DNA from: Plotosus lineatus
Lineage: Eukaryota; Chordata; Actinopteri; Siluriformes; Plotosidae
Assembly (NCBI GenBank): GCA_024760905.1
Contig: CM045750.1
Span: forward strand, 18,465,419-18,529,418
DNA: 64,000 nucleotides
Direction: 5' to 3'
Part shown: one piece after another, positions 35,101 to 43,897 of the stretch
Position numbering within the stretch: position 1 is the first letter of the stretch
Layout of the letters: every line of letters begins with the position of its first letter
The notes under the pieces: generated by a model
The model's input: only the letters and a program-made list of their open reading frames with translations
Told to the model about the DNA's origin: nothing
The model's database searches: none
Translations under genes and position numbers: made by a program

Positions 35101-37942
35101 CTTACTTCCTTCAAATTACATCGCCTACACAAGATGTAGTCTACCTGTGTGCTCCTACCTCCGCTTCTAAGATACAGCTTTATTAATGGAGAAATTCACT
35201 GTTACAGGCTCTTGATGTACCATCAGTAGGGGGTGCAAAAATAGATACATATACAAACATACACACATACATATATATTATATAAGTAAATAAATAAATA
35301 GATACATAAATAGTATAAATTAATAAACAATAAAAGAAAAGAAGGGAACGACTTTATAGACTGGCCTATATTAAAGTGTAATGTATCTGAGTGCAGAGTA
35401 GATGGGTTGATGTTCACAGTCAGTGGGGTAGATGTGGTTGATTAAAGTGCGTGGGGTTTTTATTGCACATAACCGGTATTTTCACAGACAGTTACAAAGT
35501 GGCGTTGTACAGTCTGACAGCGGTGGGAATGAACGACCTGCGGTAGCGCTCCTTCCTGCACTGAGGATGTCTCAGTCGTCCACTGAAGGAGCTACTCAGC
35601 TTCTCTACAGTCTGGTGAAGTGGGTGAGAGCTGTTGTTCATGATGGATGTGAGCTTTGCTACCATCCTCCTCTCACTCACCTCCTCCACAGAGTCCAGTG
35701 GGCAGCCGAGGACAGAGCTGGCCCTCCTGACCAGCTTGTTCAGTCTTTTTCTGTCCCGCTCTGTGCTGTCCGGGGCCCAGCAGATGGCAGCGTAGAGGAT
35801 TGCAGAGGCTACCACAGAGTCATAAAATGTCCTGAGCAGAGGTCTACATACTCCAAAGGACCTGAGTCTCCTCAGAAGGTGGAGGCGACTCTGGCCCTTC
35901 TTGTACAGGGCGTTGGTGTTGTGGGACCAGTCCAGTTTATTGTTAAGGTGAACGCCCAGGTATTTGAAACTGTTCACTATCTCAATGTCCTGTCCCTGGA
36001 CGTTCACTAGTGAGTGTGTGTGTGTGTGTGTTAGTGTGCCTCTTCTGAAGTCGACCACCATCTCCTTCGTCTTCCTGGTGTTCAAGCACAAGTGGTTGCG
36101 CTCACACCAGTCCACGAAGTCAACGATGACCGACCGGTACTCCAGCTCGTTCCCCTCTGACACACGGCCCACGATGGCGGAGTCGTCCGAAAACTTCTGG
36201 AGGTGGCAGCTGTCTGTGCTATAGCTAAAGTCCTATAAGTCCTATATATCTATCTTTAAGTCACCCTATGCTCCTGTCTTTTCTGGAAGAAAGTATTCAC
36301 CACAGCCATTTCCATCCCTTTTGCAAAATCGATCAACATCTGTCCTTCTGTGTTTCTATCCTGGATTCCAAACCTGCCCATCACTTCCTCGTCCCCTCTG
36401 TTGCCTGCACCAACATGTTCATTGAAGTCTGCACCAATGACCACTCTTTCACCTCTGGGGGTACTCTGCATCACTTCATCTAACTCACTCCAGAATCTTC
36501 TCTTCTAGTTCACATCCTGCCTGTGGGGCATAAGCACTAACAACATTGAACATCACGCCTTCAATTTCTAACTTGAGACTCATCACTCTTTTCACTTCTA
36601 GAACATTCCTGACAAACCCCTCCTTCAAGATGACTCCTACTCCATTTCTCTTCACATCCATACCATCATAAAACAGCTTAAACTCTGCTCCAAAGCTTTT
36701 AGCTTTGCTCCCTTTCCACCTGGTCTCCTGAACACACAGTATGTCCACCTTCCTCCTCTGCATCATGTCAGCCAGCTCTCTATCTTTTCCTTGCATAGTT
36801 CCAACATTCAAAGTCCCTACTCTCAGTTCTAGACTCATGCTTTTCCTCTTCTCTCTCCGCCTACGGACACGCCTCCCACCTCTCCTTCTTTGACGTCTTC
36901 GACCAACAGTAGTCCAATTTCCATCAGCACCCTGTTGGTTGACAGCACTGATGGCGGTCATTGTTAACCCGAGCCTTGACCGATCCGATATGAGATTTGT
37001 CTTTACGGTTTGCATTTTGTATTTTGGCAAAAGTTTTACGCCGGATGCCCTTCCTGTCGCAACCCTCTGCATTTCTCCGGGCTTGGGACCGACATAAGGG
37101 GGAGAGACACTGGTTAGTGCCCCCCGCCTCATGGCTGCATTACAGAAAAAATAGGCTGCAAACTCAAAAATAATTACGGAACATTTTACAAGGGAGCGCC
37201 ATAGTTCGAAATTAGCCTCTACTATATTTCATGTCAGGAAAGATTGCACGGTCTTGGTGGTCTGGACTCTCTACAAGCATTTCCAGTTGCCTTTGATACC
37301 AATGCTTCTACTGAATTGATGAACTAATAAATATAAAAAGTAATCTCCACATCAAACAGAACAACTGTTGCATGTCTATCACCAAGAACTTGCTGTCTAG
37401 AAAATACGAGTCTGATCATTCATTCATGTTTTAAGCCCCAAAATTCTACTAGGGTTGTGGGGAGGCTGAATCCTATCTCCGCCAACTTTGGGTAAGGGTG
37501 GGGTACACCCTAAAAAGCTTGACAGTCTGTCGCAAGACCAAAACGCATACACAGTTGTTCACGCACACAACTTGGGGCAATTTGGAAAAGCCATTTATCT
37601 TAATTTACATGTCTTTGGATTGTGGGAGAAAACCGGAGTTCCCAAAGGAAACACAGGGGAACATGCACACTCCACATAGAAACACCCTCGCTGACCCCAG
37701 GACTCAAACCCAGGACCTTCTAGCTGTAAGGCAGATGAGCTAACCGCTACACCACCATCTTTAAATATCTCATTGATCTTTTGCAGATCAAGAAGAAGCT
37801 GGAGGAAAAAGGCATGCTGGTGAACACCATTGTGACCTGGGGGGTGCAGTCAGATGGACAAATCTTTCACAAGAAAAAAAAGAAAAGGACATCTGACTTC
37901 CCCAAAAATATCACGTGTCAGAGTCACGAGAAAAGGAAATAG
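24992..37942 (+). CDS. Two-domain C-type lectin, gene 1 (five coding exons)
   Basis: Predicted secreted C-type lectin of 334 aa. Coding exons are 24992-25025, 27358-27753, 28188-28520, 29008-29093 and 37787-37942, with GT/AG junctions and phases 1,1,1,0; they sum to 1005 bases without a frameshift. Residues 1 to about 17 are a hydrophobic signal peptide (MKVFLFFLHFIG). Residues 27-143 form CTLD1: WVGL at 77-80, QPD at 109-111 and WWDYPC at 128-133, whose Asp stands where WND normally supplies a calcium ligand. Residues 144-254 form CTLD2: WIGL 196-199, QPN 221-223, LED 239-241. A charged tail follows (255-334) of the type seen in fish mannose-receptor-like lectins. The last intron is stretched to 8.7 kb by transposons. 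Sugar binding is inferred from family knowledge. The exon model is supported by gene 2 but by no transcript. Confidence 0.85.
25285..25640 (+). mobile_element. tRNA-derived SINE with an alternative tail, plus strand
   Basis: Head and body as in the SINE at 22190-22508 (GTGGCCTGG, then TTGGGGGTTGAAGCCCC as a decayed B box). The tail is different: GCGATGGTCCGGCAAGC, then CAACTCTAATTAGGAT, ending in GAAAATGAACTGAA. It lies in intron 1 of lectin gene 1 and is absent from gene 2. Confidence 0.65.
25690..26560 (+). mobile_element. Decayed Tc1-like transposon (transposase remnant)
   Basis: Conceptual fragments on the plus strand match the C-terminal two thirds of a second, different fish Tc1-like transposase. 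Recognisable words are TTTGTGGCCCGATGAAAGG (near 25970, catalytic Asp region), ATATGGGGATGTTTCTC (26093), and CCAATCCAAGACCTTAATCC (26310, SPDLNP region). Many stops and frameshifts are present and the N-terminal DNA-binding part is missing. It lies in intron 1 of lectin gene 1; gene 2's shorter intron lacks it. Confidence 0.75.
26595..26745 (-). mobile_element. SINE tail fragment with RTE-like 3' end
   Basis: Read on the minus strand, it has the tail arrangement of the SINE at 22190: GGAAGGGTATCTGACG, a short linker, GTGGCAACCCCTGAA and AAAAGCTGAAAGG. The head is missing. It lies in intron 1 of lectin gene 1. Confidence 0.6.
27358..27753 (+). CDS. Lectin gene 1 exon 2 (first C-type lectin domain)
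   Basis: 396 bases between acceptor TTTTTCAG and donor GTAAGT encode a whole CTLD: first Cys in AAQTYC, WVGLYN, the QPDN tripeptide site, Cys in DQSC, WWDYPC and FICYN. QPD is the usual galactose-type signature in this fold. Sequence and exon length match gene 2 (45328-45723). Confidence 0.88.
28188..28520 (+). CDS. Lectin gene 1 exon 3 (second C-type lectin domain)
   Basis: 333 bases between acceptor TTTCACAG and donor GTGAGT. The CTLD shows EAQAHC, WIGLYR, GSGQPNN, NEDC, VLEDRNC and FICHT. The sugar-specificity tripeptide is QPN, a mixed form between galactose-type QPD and mannose-type EPN. Gene 2 has EPN here. Confidence 0.88.
29008..29093 (+). CDS. Lectin gene 1 exon 4 (charged C-terminal segment)
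   Basis: 86 bases between acceptor GGTTCAG and donor GTGAGT encode REQQTMKLQVKSEG and NPEVQTAILES. Fish CTLD proteins of this group commonly have such a short tail after the last domain. Exon length and phase are the same in gene 2 (54334-54419). Confidence 0.75.
29466..31768 (-). pseudogene. RTE-like LINE polyprotein fragment, copy A (RT and C-terminus)
   Basis: On the minus strand, 31768 to about 30365 encodes the end of the endonuclease, a linker, and the RT start (NYRGIKLMSH, CEQQFGFMPRKSTTDA, motif A FVDLDKAYDRVPR). From 30365 to 29466, in another frame, come motif B (GLHQGSALSPFLF), FADD, the thumb (DFKYLGSTI) and an RPRGRPKKRF tail ending in CCGDP. One frameshift near 30360 separates the two parts. 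The 5' end is lost at 31768. The 3' end is a GAA-repeat tail, as in RTE-like LINEs. Expander is a possible family name, which I cannot confirm. Confidence 0.85.
31769..32205. other. Unclassified stretch with (CCA)n and (CA)n
   Basis: AT-rich sequence followed by a CCA-trinucleotide run (about 32079-32100) that grades into a CA-dinucleotide run (about 32100-32131). The words around 31778-31820 recur at 23025-23075. No gene is visible. Confidence 0.6.
32206..32400 (+). repeat. Array-type repeat without Rex3 (empty insertion site at 32278-32292)
   Basis: The stretch aligns with the sequence on both sides of each Rex3 in the 0-20 kb array: TTCCTTTTTCATCAC, the GA run at 32241-32260, ATTTATTTTATCATGATGG, then TGGCATTTTAATAAAG and the following flank. 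GATGGTGTGGCATTA occurs once (32278-32292) where the array has it twice around Rex3. The minisatellite is also missing: sequence runs from TGCTTTCTAATCA directly to GATGAGATTTAATCAACG, which in the array corresponds to its far right end near 20160. Confidence 0.88.
32420..32535 (+). mobile_element. tRNA-like SINE head, second copy, interrupted by Tc1
   Basis: Near-identical to 20188-20303 and likewise cut at the TA (32534-32535) bordering the Tc1-like element. Confidence 0.6.
32536..34092 (-). mobile_element. Tc1-like DNA transposon, copy 2
   Basis: 1557 bp flanked by TA (32534-32535 and 34093-34094), with the same terminal inverted repeats as copy 1. The flanks on both sides match those of copy 1, showing duplication of a larger block. 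Confidence 0.95.
32814..33763 (-). pseudogene. Tc1-like transposase, inactivated (copy 2)
   Basis: From ATG at 33763 to TGA at 32814-32816. The C-terminal part (33245-32814) is intact and carries DLAPAHSAK and NSPELNPMDNLWD, ending in FPTKY. It shares with copy 1 the TGA in place of the Trp codon of the SVMVWGAM motif (about 33249-33251). It has its own 2-base deletion near 33681 in the N-terminal region. The first catalytic Asp lies in SDESKF. Confidence 0.9.
34095..34291 (-). mobile_element. SINE-like repeat, minus strand, truncated
   Basis: Same sequence as 21867-22060 and truncated where LINE copy B begins, with only a CTT of microhomology at the join. Together with the Tc1 and the SINE head it defines a block of about 1.9 kb present twice in the window. 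Confidence 0.6.
34292..37141 (-). pseudogene. RTE-like LINE polyprotein fragment, copy B (5' end, endonuclease)
   Basis: On the minus strand the element starts near 37141. Its first frame (37132-36485) has an N-terminal basic region (RRQRRRGGRRVRRRREKRK) and an apurinic-type endonuclease (GTLNVGTM, then CVQETRWKG with the catalytic Glu, and SAYAPQAG). The copy is split by an L2-like LINE (about 35167-36253), lacks about 270 bp inside the RT relative to copy A (join near 34435), and loses its 3' third at 34292. It cannot encode a working protein. Confidence 0.82.
35167..36253 (-). mobile_element. L2-like LINE 3' fragment nested in the RTE-like LINE
   Basis: Minus-strand open frame 36172-35492 encodes the end of a jockey-group reverse transcriptase: WCERNHLCLNTRKTKEMVVD, SFKYLGVHLNNKLDW, then FYDSVVASAILYAAICW and a C-terminal RERYRRSFIPTAVRLYN. 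Such a C-terminus is common in fish L2/CR1-type LINEs; the exact family is uncertain. A GT run interrupts the frame near 36010. The fragment splits the RTE-like LINE between CTACCTCCGCTT and AAGTCACCCTATG, so it inserted later. Confidence 0.75.
37435..37765 (-). mobile_element. SINE in intron 4, just upstream of lectin gene 1 exon 5
   Basis: On the minus strand it has a tRNA-like head (GGTGGTGTAGCGGTTAG, about 37750) and the B-box-like GGGTTTGAGTCC, followed by the common fish SINE body (words around GGAGAAAACCGG and ATTTACATG). It ends about 20 bp before the exon 5 acceptor. A copy sits at the same place in gene 2 (54984-55290), so it predates the gene duplication. Confidence 0.65.
37787..37942 (+). 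CDS. Lectin gene 1 exon 5 (C-terminal tail and stop)
   Basis: Acceptor CTTTTGCAG, then 51 codons and TAG. It encodes IKKKLEEKGMLVNTIVTWG, then VQSDGQIFHKK, a run of lysines and a further 17 residues. Compared with gene 2, an A-run length difference changes the frame after the lysines and gives gene 1 a longer tail. Confidence 0.75.
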   Translation: MKKKLEEKGMLVNTIVTWGVQSDGQIFHKKKKKRTSDFPKNITCQSHEKRK

Positions 37943-38743
37943 CTCTCAGTTCCGAGTGGAGTGAAATATCCTTCTAATATCAATAATGCTTCCATAATAT
38001 CAGTGCTCTCATTATAATCTCTATTTCATAAACCTGTTGCTCTTTGCATATATTTACATTCGATCTTCAGATTATAACAGAAAAAACTCCGCCTCTATAT
38101 TCACCATGTGATTCTGTCTGAAATATTTTATCCTTTTTGATATGTTTTGGTTGATAAAAATCATGTTTTATTCATCAACATTTCAAATGTTCTAAAACGG
38201 TAATTTGTTTTGGCCACTCATTGTTTGGTGGACTTAATGTAAACTTAAGACAGGAAAAAATAATTTTAAGAACAGACATTTGATTTTTTTTCTTTTCCAA
38301 TACTGCACAACAAAACAAGAATACCAAGAAAGGATCAAAAAGATATATTTGTATTTTGCCATTTCTTTCTTTTTTTTTTAATGAGACCCAAACTAATGCT
38401 GTGATTTGAACATGTAATTATGAGAACGCAAGAGTCTGTCCTGAGCTGATGCGGTATATGTAGTACTTTTCATACTCGGTATAGTCTGTTGAAATCGACT
38501 GCCGTAAACAAGCCAGTGATTCATTCTGACACATTTTCCATAACATTTCAAAAAGGGGATTGTTCTAAAGAGACTGAGTCATTCACAAGTTAAACACAGA
38601 ATTCTGTATAATAATTTTCTACATGTTCATGTATAAACCATGTAATGGGAATCAATGTCTATGTGATGGTAACCTCTTTTATTCCATCTTCATTTTCTTA
38701 CCTGTTTCAACCCCAAAAAATCAAATAAACTTGAAAAATCAAG
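37943..38743 (+). other. Lectin gene 1 3' UTR and putative poly(A) signal (AATAAA, 38724-38729)
   Basis: AT-rich non-coding sequence conserved with 55432-56277 behind gene 2, including ACTCCGCCTCTATATTCACC and the AATAAA near its end. No other open gene is visible. The poly(A) site is a motif-based guess. Confidence 0.45.
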
Positions 38744-39192
38744 TATAGGGATCCCTCATTTTCCGCGGTTAATGGGGACTGAGACCCCCGTGCGGCTGCC
38801 AATTTCCGCGAAATAGGCTCGATCCCACTGACTGACATATATGTACATGTATCTGCATATATAATATCAATAAATACATATTCAATGCTATAAATGCTTG
38901 TGAAAACAATGAATCATTCAAAAATAATGCATGAGATGTAAATAAAATATAAATGCATACACATACAGATGCACACCTCACATAAAAATGTAAGTAGTTT
39001 TGTTTTTTTAGGGGTTTTTTTTTAGGATTTTTTTTGTATAATTGGCCTTGTTTTGCGGCATATTCCTTAAGTTCTCCCCTATTTTTCCTTAAATTTCCTT
39101 ATTTTTTAATTTTTCGATGAATATTTTTGAAAAACCCGTGATACACTGAAGCCGTAGAAACTGAAGCATGGAGTAGCGAGGGTTCAGTGTAC
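38744..39192 (+). mobile_element. MITE-like element, copy 1
   Basis: The ends are inverted repeats around TACAGNGATCCCTCNCT (left TATAGGGATCCCTC; right GAGGGTTCAGTGTAC). The internal landmarks CGCGGTTAATGGGGAC and ATTTCCGCGAAATA recur at 41543, 56278 and, in reverse, at 60684-61120. No coding capacity is present. The superfamily is not assigned. Confidence 0.7.
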
Positions 39193-39208
39193 GATTTTAT
39201 GAATAAAA

Positions 39209-41150
39209 TCGTATTCTGTCAACAAAATTCTGTGACATATGCAGTAGGTATCTTTGTTTTTTTCATGCCAAAATAAACTATTACCAACATACAAAGCATT
39301 GCTTATTTGAATAGAAAGACTTGAAACCCAATCACATTGAGGAAGCGTGTGACGTCTGTGGCGTATATAAGGTCCTTCAAACTTTGCTTTTAGTCAGTGC
39401 CTAAATCTGCATATTTAAATTCATAACTCACTTAGTAAGTTAAGGCCAGCAGGAATAAAAAGGACAAAAAAGATTTCCTTTTTTTGTTTTTCAAAGAAAT
39501 TGTGAATATCGACTTTAGAGGATCCTGAAAACATGGAATAAAACATGGAATAAAACATGGAACAGGCTTTACCTGTTTTTGTTTGATAAGACATGATGAA
39601 AATAATTTCTGTTATTTTATTTAATCACTTTAGTTTTAGAGTTAAATTGTTTCTAAGAAATTCAGGTGGAGGTTCAGCTTGGTGGTCACTACTAATCTTA
39701 CAACCACTTACTATTATATTACACTTACACTTATATTGCTGCAAATGTGACAAAAGAATGGATGCGGTGAAGGCGGACATGAAGGTCATTGGAGTAAGAG
39801 TAGAAGATGCAGAGGATAGGGAGAGATGGAGGCAGATCATTTGCTGTGGCGACCCCTGAAGGGAACAGCCGAAAGGAAAAGAAGAAGAAGAAGAAATGTG
39901 ACAAAAGAATAAAATAAAATTGAAGTGTATTGGAAATTGATGTCTGATTACTTTTAATCCATATAAGAGCATTTCAACTATTCAAAGGATTTATTGAAAC
40001 ATTTTTCCATCTGTTAATTTGTTTATCTGGTTCAGTAATGCATTGGTTCACACTTGTCCATAAGAGTAAGAAGGTTGTGGGTTTGAGTCTCAGCCTCAGA
40101 AAGGCTGTTTCTGGGTGGAGTTTTCATGATTCTCCTGTATCGGCCTGGGTTTCCTCTGGGTACTCAACAATCACAAAAATGTTTAAATACATTTTATACA
40201 GTTTCACGCTTTCAGTCAATTTAGTCAATAGTCAATTAAAATCGTATTCTGTCAACAAAATTCTGTGACATATGCAGTAGGTATCTTTGTTTTTTTCATG
40301 CCAAAATAAACTATTACCAACATACAAAGCATTGCTTATTTGAATAGAAAGACTTGAAACCCAATCACATTGAGGAAGCGTGTGACGTCTGTGGCGTATA
40401 TAAGGTCCTTCAAACTTTGCTTTTAGTCAGTGCCTAAATCTGCATATTTAAATTTATTACTCACTTGGTAAGTTAAGGTCGGCGGGAATAAAAAAAGACA
40501 AAAAAAAGATGTCCTGTTTTTTTTTTAAAAGAAATCATGAATATCGACTTTTGACAATCCTGAAAACATGGAATAAAAAGGCTTGACCTGTTTTTGTTTG
40601 AGAACAAATGATGGAAATAATTATTATTATCTGTTATTTCATTTAATCACTTTAGTTTTAGAGTTAAAGTACTTCTAAGAAATTCCGGTGGAGGTTCAGT
40701 TTGGTGGTCACTACTAATCTTACAACCACTTACTTTCTATCTTGCTGCAAATGTGACAAAAGAATAAAATACAATTTAAGTGTATTGGAAATTCATGTCT
40801 GATTACTTTAAATCCACAGAAGAGCATTTCAACTATTCAAAGGTTTTATTGCAACAGTTTTCCATCTGTTAATTTATTTATCTGGTTCAGTAATGCATTG
40901 GTTCACACTTGTCCATCAGAGTAAGACAGTTGTGGGTTTGAGTCCCGGCCTCAGAAAGGCTGTTTCTAGGTGGAGTTTCATGATTCTCCATGATTCTCAC
41001 TCTTTACACTCACTTTGGATGGGTTAAATACAGATGCAATAATTTTCCTTGCGAGATTAAAACAGTAGAGAAAAATTTTTAAATAAACAACCATCTCTCC
41101 TTCAGGAGTCTGTGGATGGCTGTATGCACCAATCTGGATTCGAACCAAAT
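39209..41150 (+). repeat. Local tandem duplication of ~1 kb downstream of gene 1
   Basis: The block starting AAAATCGTATTCTGTCAAC at 39209 starts again at 40240 and stays alignable to about 41150. The first unit contains an extra 135-bp RTE-like fragment (39759-39893) that the second lacks. Both contain a SINE-like stretch (GTAATGCATTGGTTCAC). Gene 2's flank has a single unit (56738-57745). Confidence 0.85.
39759..39893 (+). mobile_element. Very short RTE-like LINE 3' fragment with target-site duplication
   Basis: 135 bp: GGATGCGGTGAAGGCGGAC, GTAGAAGATGCAGAGGA, GTGGCGACCCCTGAAGG and a GAA tail match the last part of the LINE seen at 29430. It is flanked by AAATGTGACAAAAGAA at 39743-39758 and 39894-39909. 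The uninterrupted target occurs at about 40744-40759. It encodes only the last about 30 residues of the LINE protein (to CCGDP). Confidence 0.92.
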
Positions 41151-41542
41151 GTTAAAAAAAAAAAAAAAACGAGGTCAGGTCTCTGATTTTCAAATCAAAA
41201 TATATTTTCTAAATTAGTGTGAACTAGTGTGAAGAGATGAAAGCCTTGATCATCACACCCATACATGAGCATTACCACATAGCCTGAAAAGGTTGGAGAG
41301 TAAGATTTTGAGTTGCTTGACAGGGCTCATCACCCAACGTTAACCAAACAGCTATGTTCCAGAATCCTTCCTCGAAAAGTGGAGACTGTTTTAATAGCAA
41401 ACTCCATGTGAAAGCCCATTTGGAATAAGCACACATGTGTATTAGATGGTGTCCGAATACTTTTGACAAGACATTGTGGGAATTCATTCAGCCTCTTGGG
41501 ACAACTGAGGGTAAGAACCAGGAAGGACACTAATATGTACAT

Positions 41543-41754
41543 ACAGAGATCCTTCAGTTTCCGCTTTTAATGGGGACCGAGACTCACGTGACCGCCGATT
41601 TCCACGAAGTAGGATTGACCCCCCTGACTGACATATACGCACATGTATATGTGTATATAATATCATTAAATACATATTCAATGCTATAAATGCTTATTAA
41701 AACAATTAAACATTCAAAATAATGCATTAAGATATAAATAAAATATAAATACAC

Positions 41755-41802
<48 letters not shown>

Positions 41803-41977
41803 GATGCATACCTCACATAAAAATCTAAGTAATTTTGTTGGATTCTTTTTTGTTTGTTTGGTTTCTTTTTTTTGCATAATTAGTCTTGCTTTGTGGCATT
41901 TTCCTTAACTTTCCCTTTATTTTTCCTTAATTTCCTTATTTTTTAATTTTTTGATGAATATTTTTGAAAAAACCCTC
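41543..41977 (+). mobile_element. MITE-like element, copy 2 (right end truncated), with (CA)n
   Basis: The left end TACAGAGATCC and the internal landmarks match 38744-39192. A CA-dinucleotide run of about 40 bp (41757-41798) has expanded inside it. The right terminal repeat is missing; the homology stops near TTTTTGAAAAAACCC. Confidence 0.7.
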
Positions 41978-42250
41978 AACTGTGATGCTGGGAGCTTTCA
42001 GTTGGACCCAAAGATGCAGGAGACCAAGTATAATGATACAAATGACTTTTATTGAACACAGAGCAGGCACTGGAGTACAGGGAATTGTGATCACCGTGGA
42101 GGGGAAAGGAAACCCGAAAACTCAAATCATTAAGGGAAATATCAAAGCAGGAACTGGCCGAGCACGGAGCTGTGAACCAGGAGCCAGAGAGATCACGGGA
42201 AATGGGATTGTTTGGAGGGACAATCTTCTAGCGCTGGGACGAGCCTTTAA
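41978..42250. other. Unclassified stretch between duplication units
   Basis: A 97-codon open frame (41964-42257, plus strand) is present, but it has no recognisable domain and no paralogue in the window. I see nothing supporting a gene. Confidence 0.4.
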
Positions 42251-43580
42251 ATTTTAAGTTCAGGAAGAACATGCTCACCCCACACAGAATGGGAATAGAA
42301 CGCAGGAGTTTCTTGCTCTGACACAGCTGTGATAAGCACTATGTTTTTGGCATCAATATTAAAAACATTATGAGCGCTGACAGGTGAAATTAATTGCACT
42401 GATCTTTTCATGATAGTGGCACCTGGCAAGGAGTGTGATGTAGACGTCAGGAAATTAATCACATGTTGAAGATGATGTGTTGGAAGCAGGAAAAATGAGC
42501 AAGTGTCAGAATCTGAGGAACATTTATTTATTTTTTGTGATGGTTAAACGCCTGCGTCGATTCATCTCTTGAAAGGACAGGTCTTATGGTGTGTTTATGG
42601 GATGCAGGAGTAAAAACCTACCAAAGGTGCTTCAAAGAGGGGCAACCATTGAACTGGCTGGTATTAAGAGCACTCCAGGCTGACTGATGCGTGTATGGGG
42701 AGTGAGGGGTAGAATATCTGATCTGATCCCATAGAAGAGCTGCTGAGCACAAACATCTGAAACTATTAATGCTGGACACGAGAGAAGGGAGTCAAAACAC
42801 ACAGTGTATTTACACTCGCTGTGTATAGGGCTGCCTAACCACAGGCGGTGTTAATGTTATGGTCAATCAGTGTACATATGTTATTGCTTCTGTGTACTCT
42901 GTATTCTGAAAACATCTAATAATAAATCTGAGTAGATCTTAAACTTGATCTTAAATTTGATCTTGAGCTTGTTAATCCAAACAAATATCATAGGCTTTGT
43001 TTACTAAGAAGATTTATTCAAATACATGTAATCTGTTGATTTCACTCCAACGACGAGATAAACACGAAAGCAGCTCACACACGTTTATTTTCAACAAGTA
43101 TAGATTCTTTAGAATTTATTTATCGGGTGTGCCTTTATAATAAAAAGTTAATAATTTAAATGTATATGAGAAGTCCATAATTATAGATTCGGAAAATTGT
43201 AAAAATGAAAAGCAGACACATGTACAGACTCACCCAGCGAACCATGTGACTCCAGAACATTTCAATGTTTCATGAATTAAGGTTGTATGAATAAAATGTG
43301 ATCTGAAGTGATGTAGGCAGTTGAAGTTGAAAGAACATTTAAACATTTATGTATTAGAATAATATTACAGTTTTTATTACAGAGTTCAGTTCTTGTTTAT
43401 ATTTCATTCATGATTCTCTATCATTGTTCTGCTACAATACAGTGACTACATTATAAAATAAATTCTACACGAGTAAATCAAGTACATTTTCACCCTCTTT
43501 CTCGTCTGATACTTGATCTTGACCTTCTGATCTGATGATTAAAAAAAGTGCTTTTTTTTATCAGTAGATGCTTGAGCCTG

Positions 43581-43588
43581 ATTTGCAT
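43581..43588 (+). promoter_or_regulatory. Octamer-like element upstream of lectin gene 2
   Basis: ATTTGCAT in the same conserved context as gene 1 (24249-24256), about 120 bp before the first donor. Confidence 0.4.
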
Positions 43589-43619
43589 AAGAGATTTAGT
43601 AATACTGTAGAAGGGTTTG

Positions 43620-43708
43620 GTGTCCAGGTTGGTTTTTTATATCGACTTGGTTGTGGGTGGTGAAGAAACAGCTTCTACACCAGTGGAGTTTAAGTCAGTA
43701 GATTACAG
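43620..43708 (+). other. Lectin gene 2, 5' UTR exon (end at splice donor 43708)
   Basis: The paralogous block to 24290-24381, ending GATTACAG with donor GTAAGT. Two bases of a GA repeat are missing relative to gene 1 (AACAGCTTC versus AACAGAGCTTC). The start is not determined. Confidence 0.5.
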
Positions 43709-43897
43709 GTAAGTTTAATGTCTATTCACTACATTTTAGTATTTGCATAGTATTTCTGATTAAGGTATGATGTCTCGTCAATTATATGAGTTCTATACTT
43801 ATCTAGCCTTTTTAATTTTGATAATTATGGTCTTAATAAATGATCACGCTGGTTAACTCTCGAGCCCGGTCATTTCTGAGTGGAGTTTGGCATGTCC

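Larger units (their letters stand above)
29430..37141 (-). mobile_element. RTE-like LINE insertion block in lectin gene 1 intron 4
   Basis: The block is absent from gene 2, whose intact target lies at about 54753-54775 (CACAGAAAGAGTAGGCTGC). In gene 1, ACAGAAAGAG precedes the LINE 3' end (CTTCTTCTTCTTTTCC) and ACAGAAAAAA follows the LINE 5' end near 37141, consistent with a target-site duplication. Inside are two partial LINE copies (29430-31768 with the 3' end; 34292-37141 with the 5' end), separated by 2.5 kb of other repeats. The overlap between the copies shows that more than one event built the block. Confidence 0.8.
23331..41520 (+). repeat. Segmental duplication unit 1 (lectin gene 1 block)
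   Basis: This block aligns in order with 42620-58440: upstream region (23331-24300 with 42640-43620), all exons, 3' UTR and downstream DNA (37943-41520 with 55432-58440). The start also matches about 60300 onwards. The lengths differ because of lineage-specific insertions described separately. It marks a tandem gene duplication with a spacing of about 19 kb. Confidence 0.88.

Noticed and set aside
41964..42257. 97-codon plus-strand frame as a possible small gene
   Set aside because: No domain, no paralogue in the other duplication units, no splice or promoter support.
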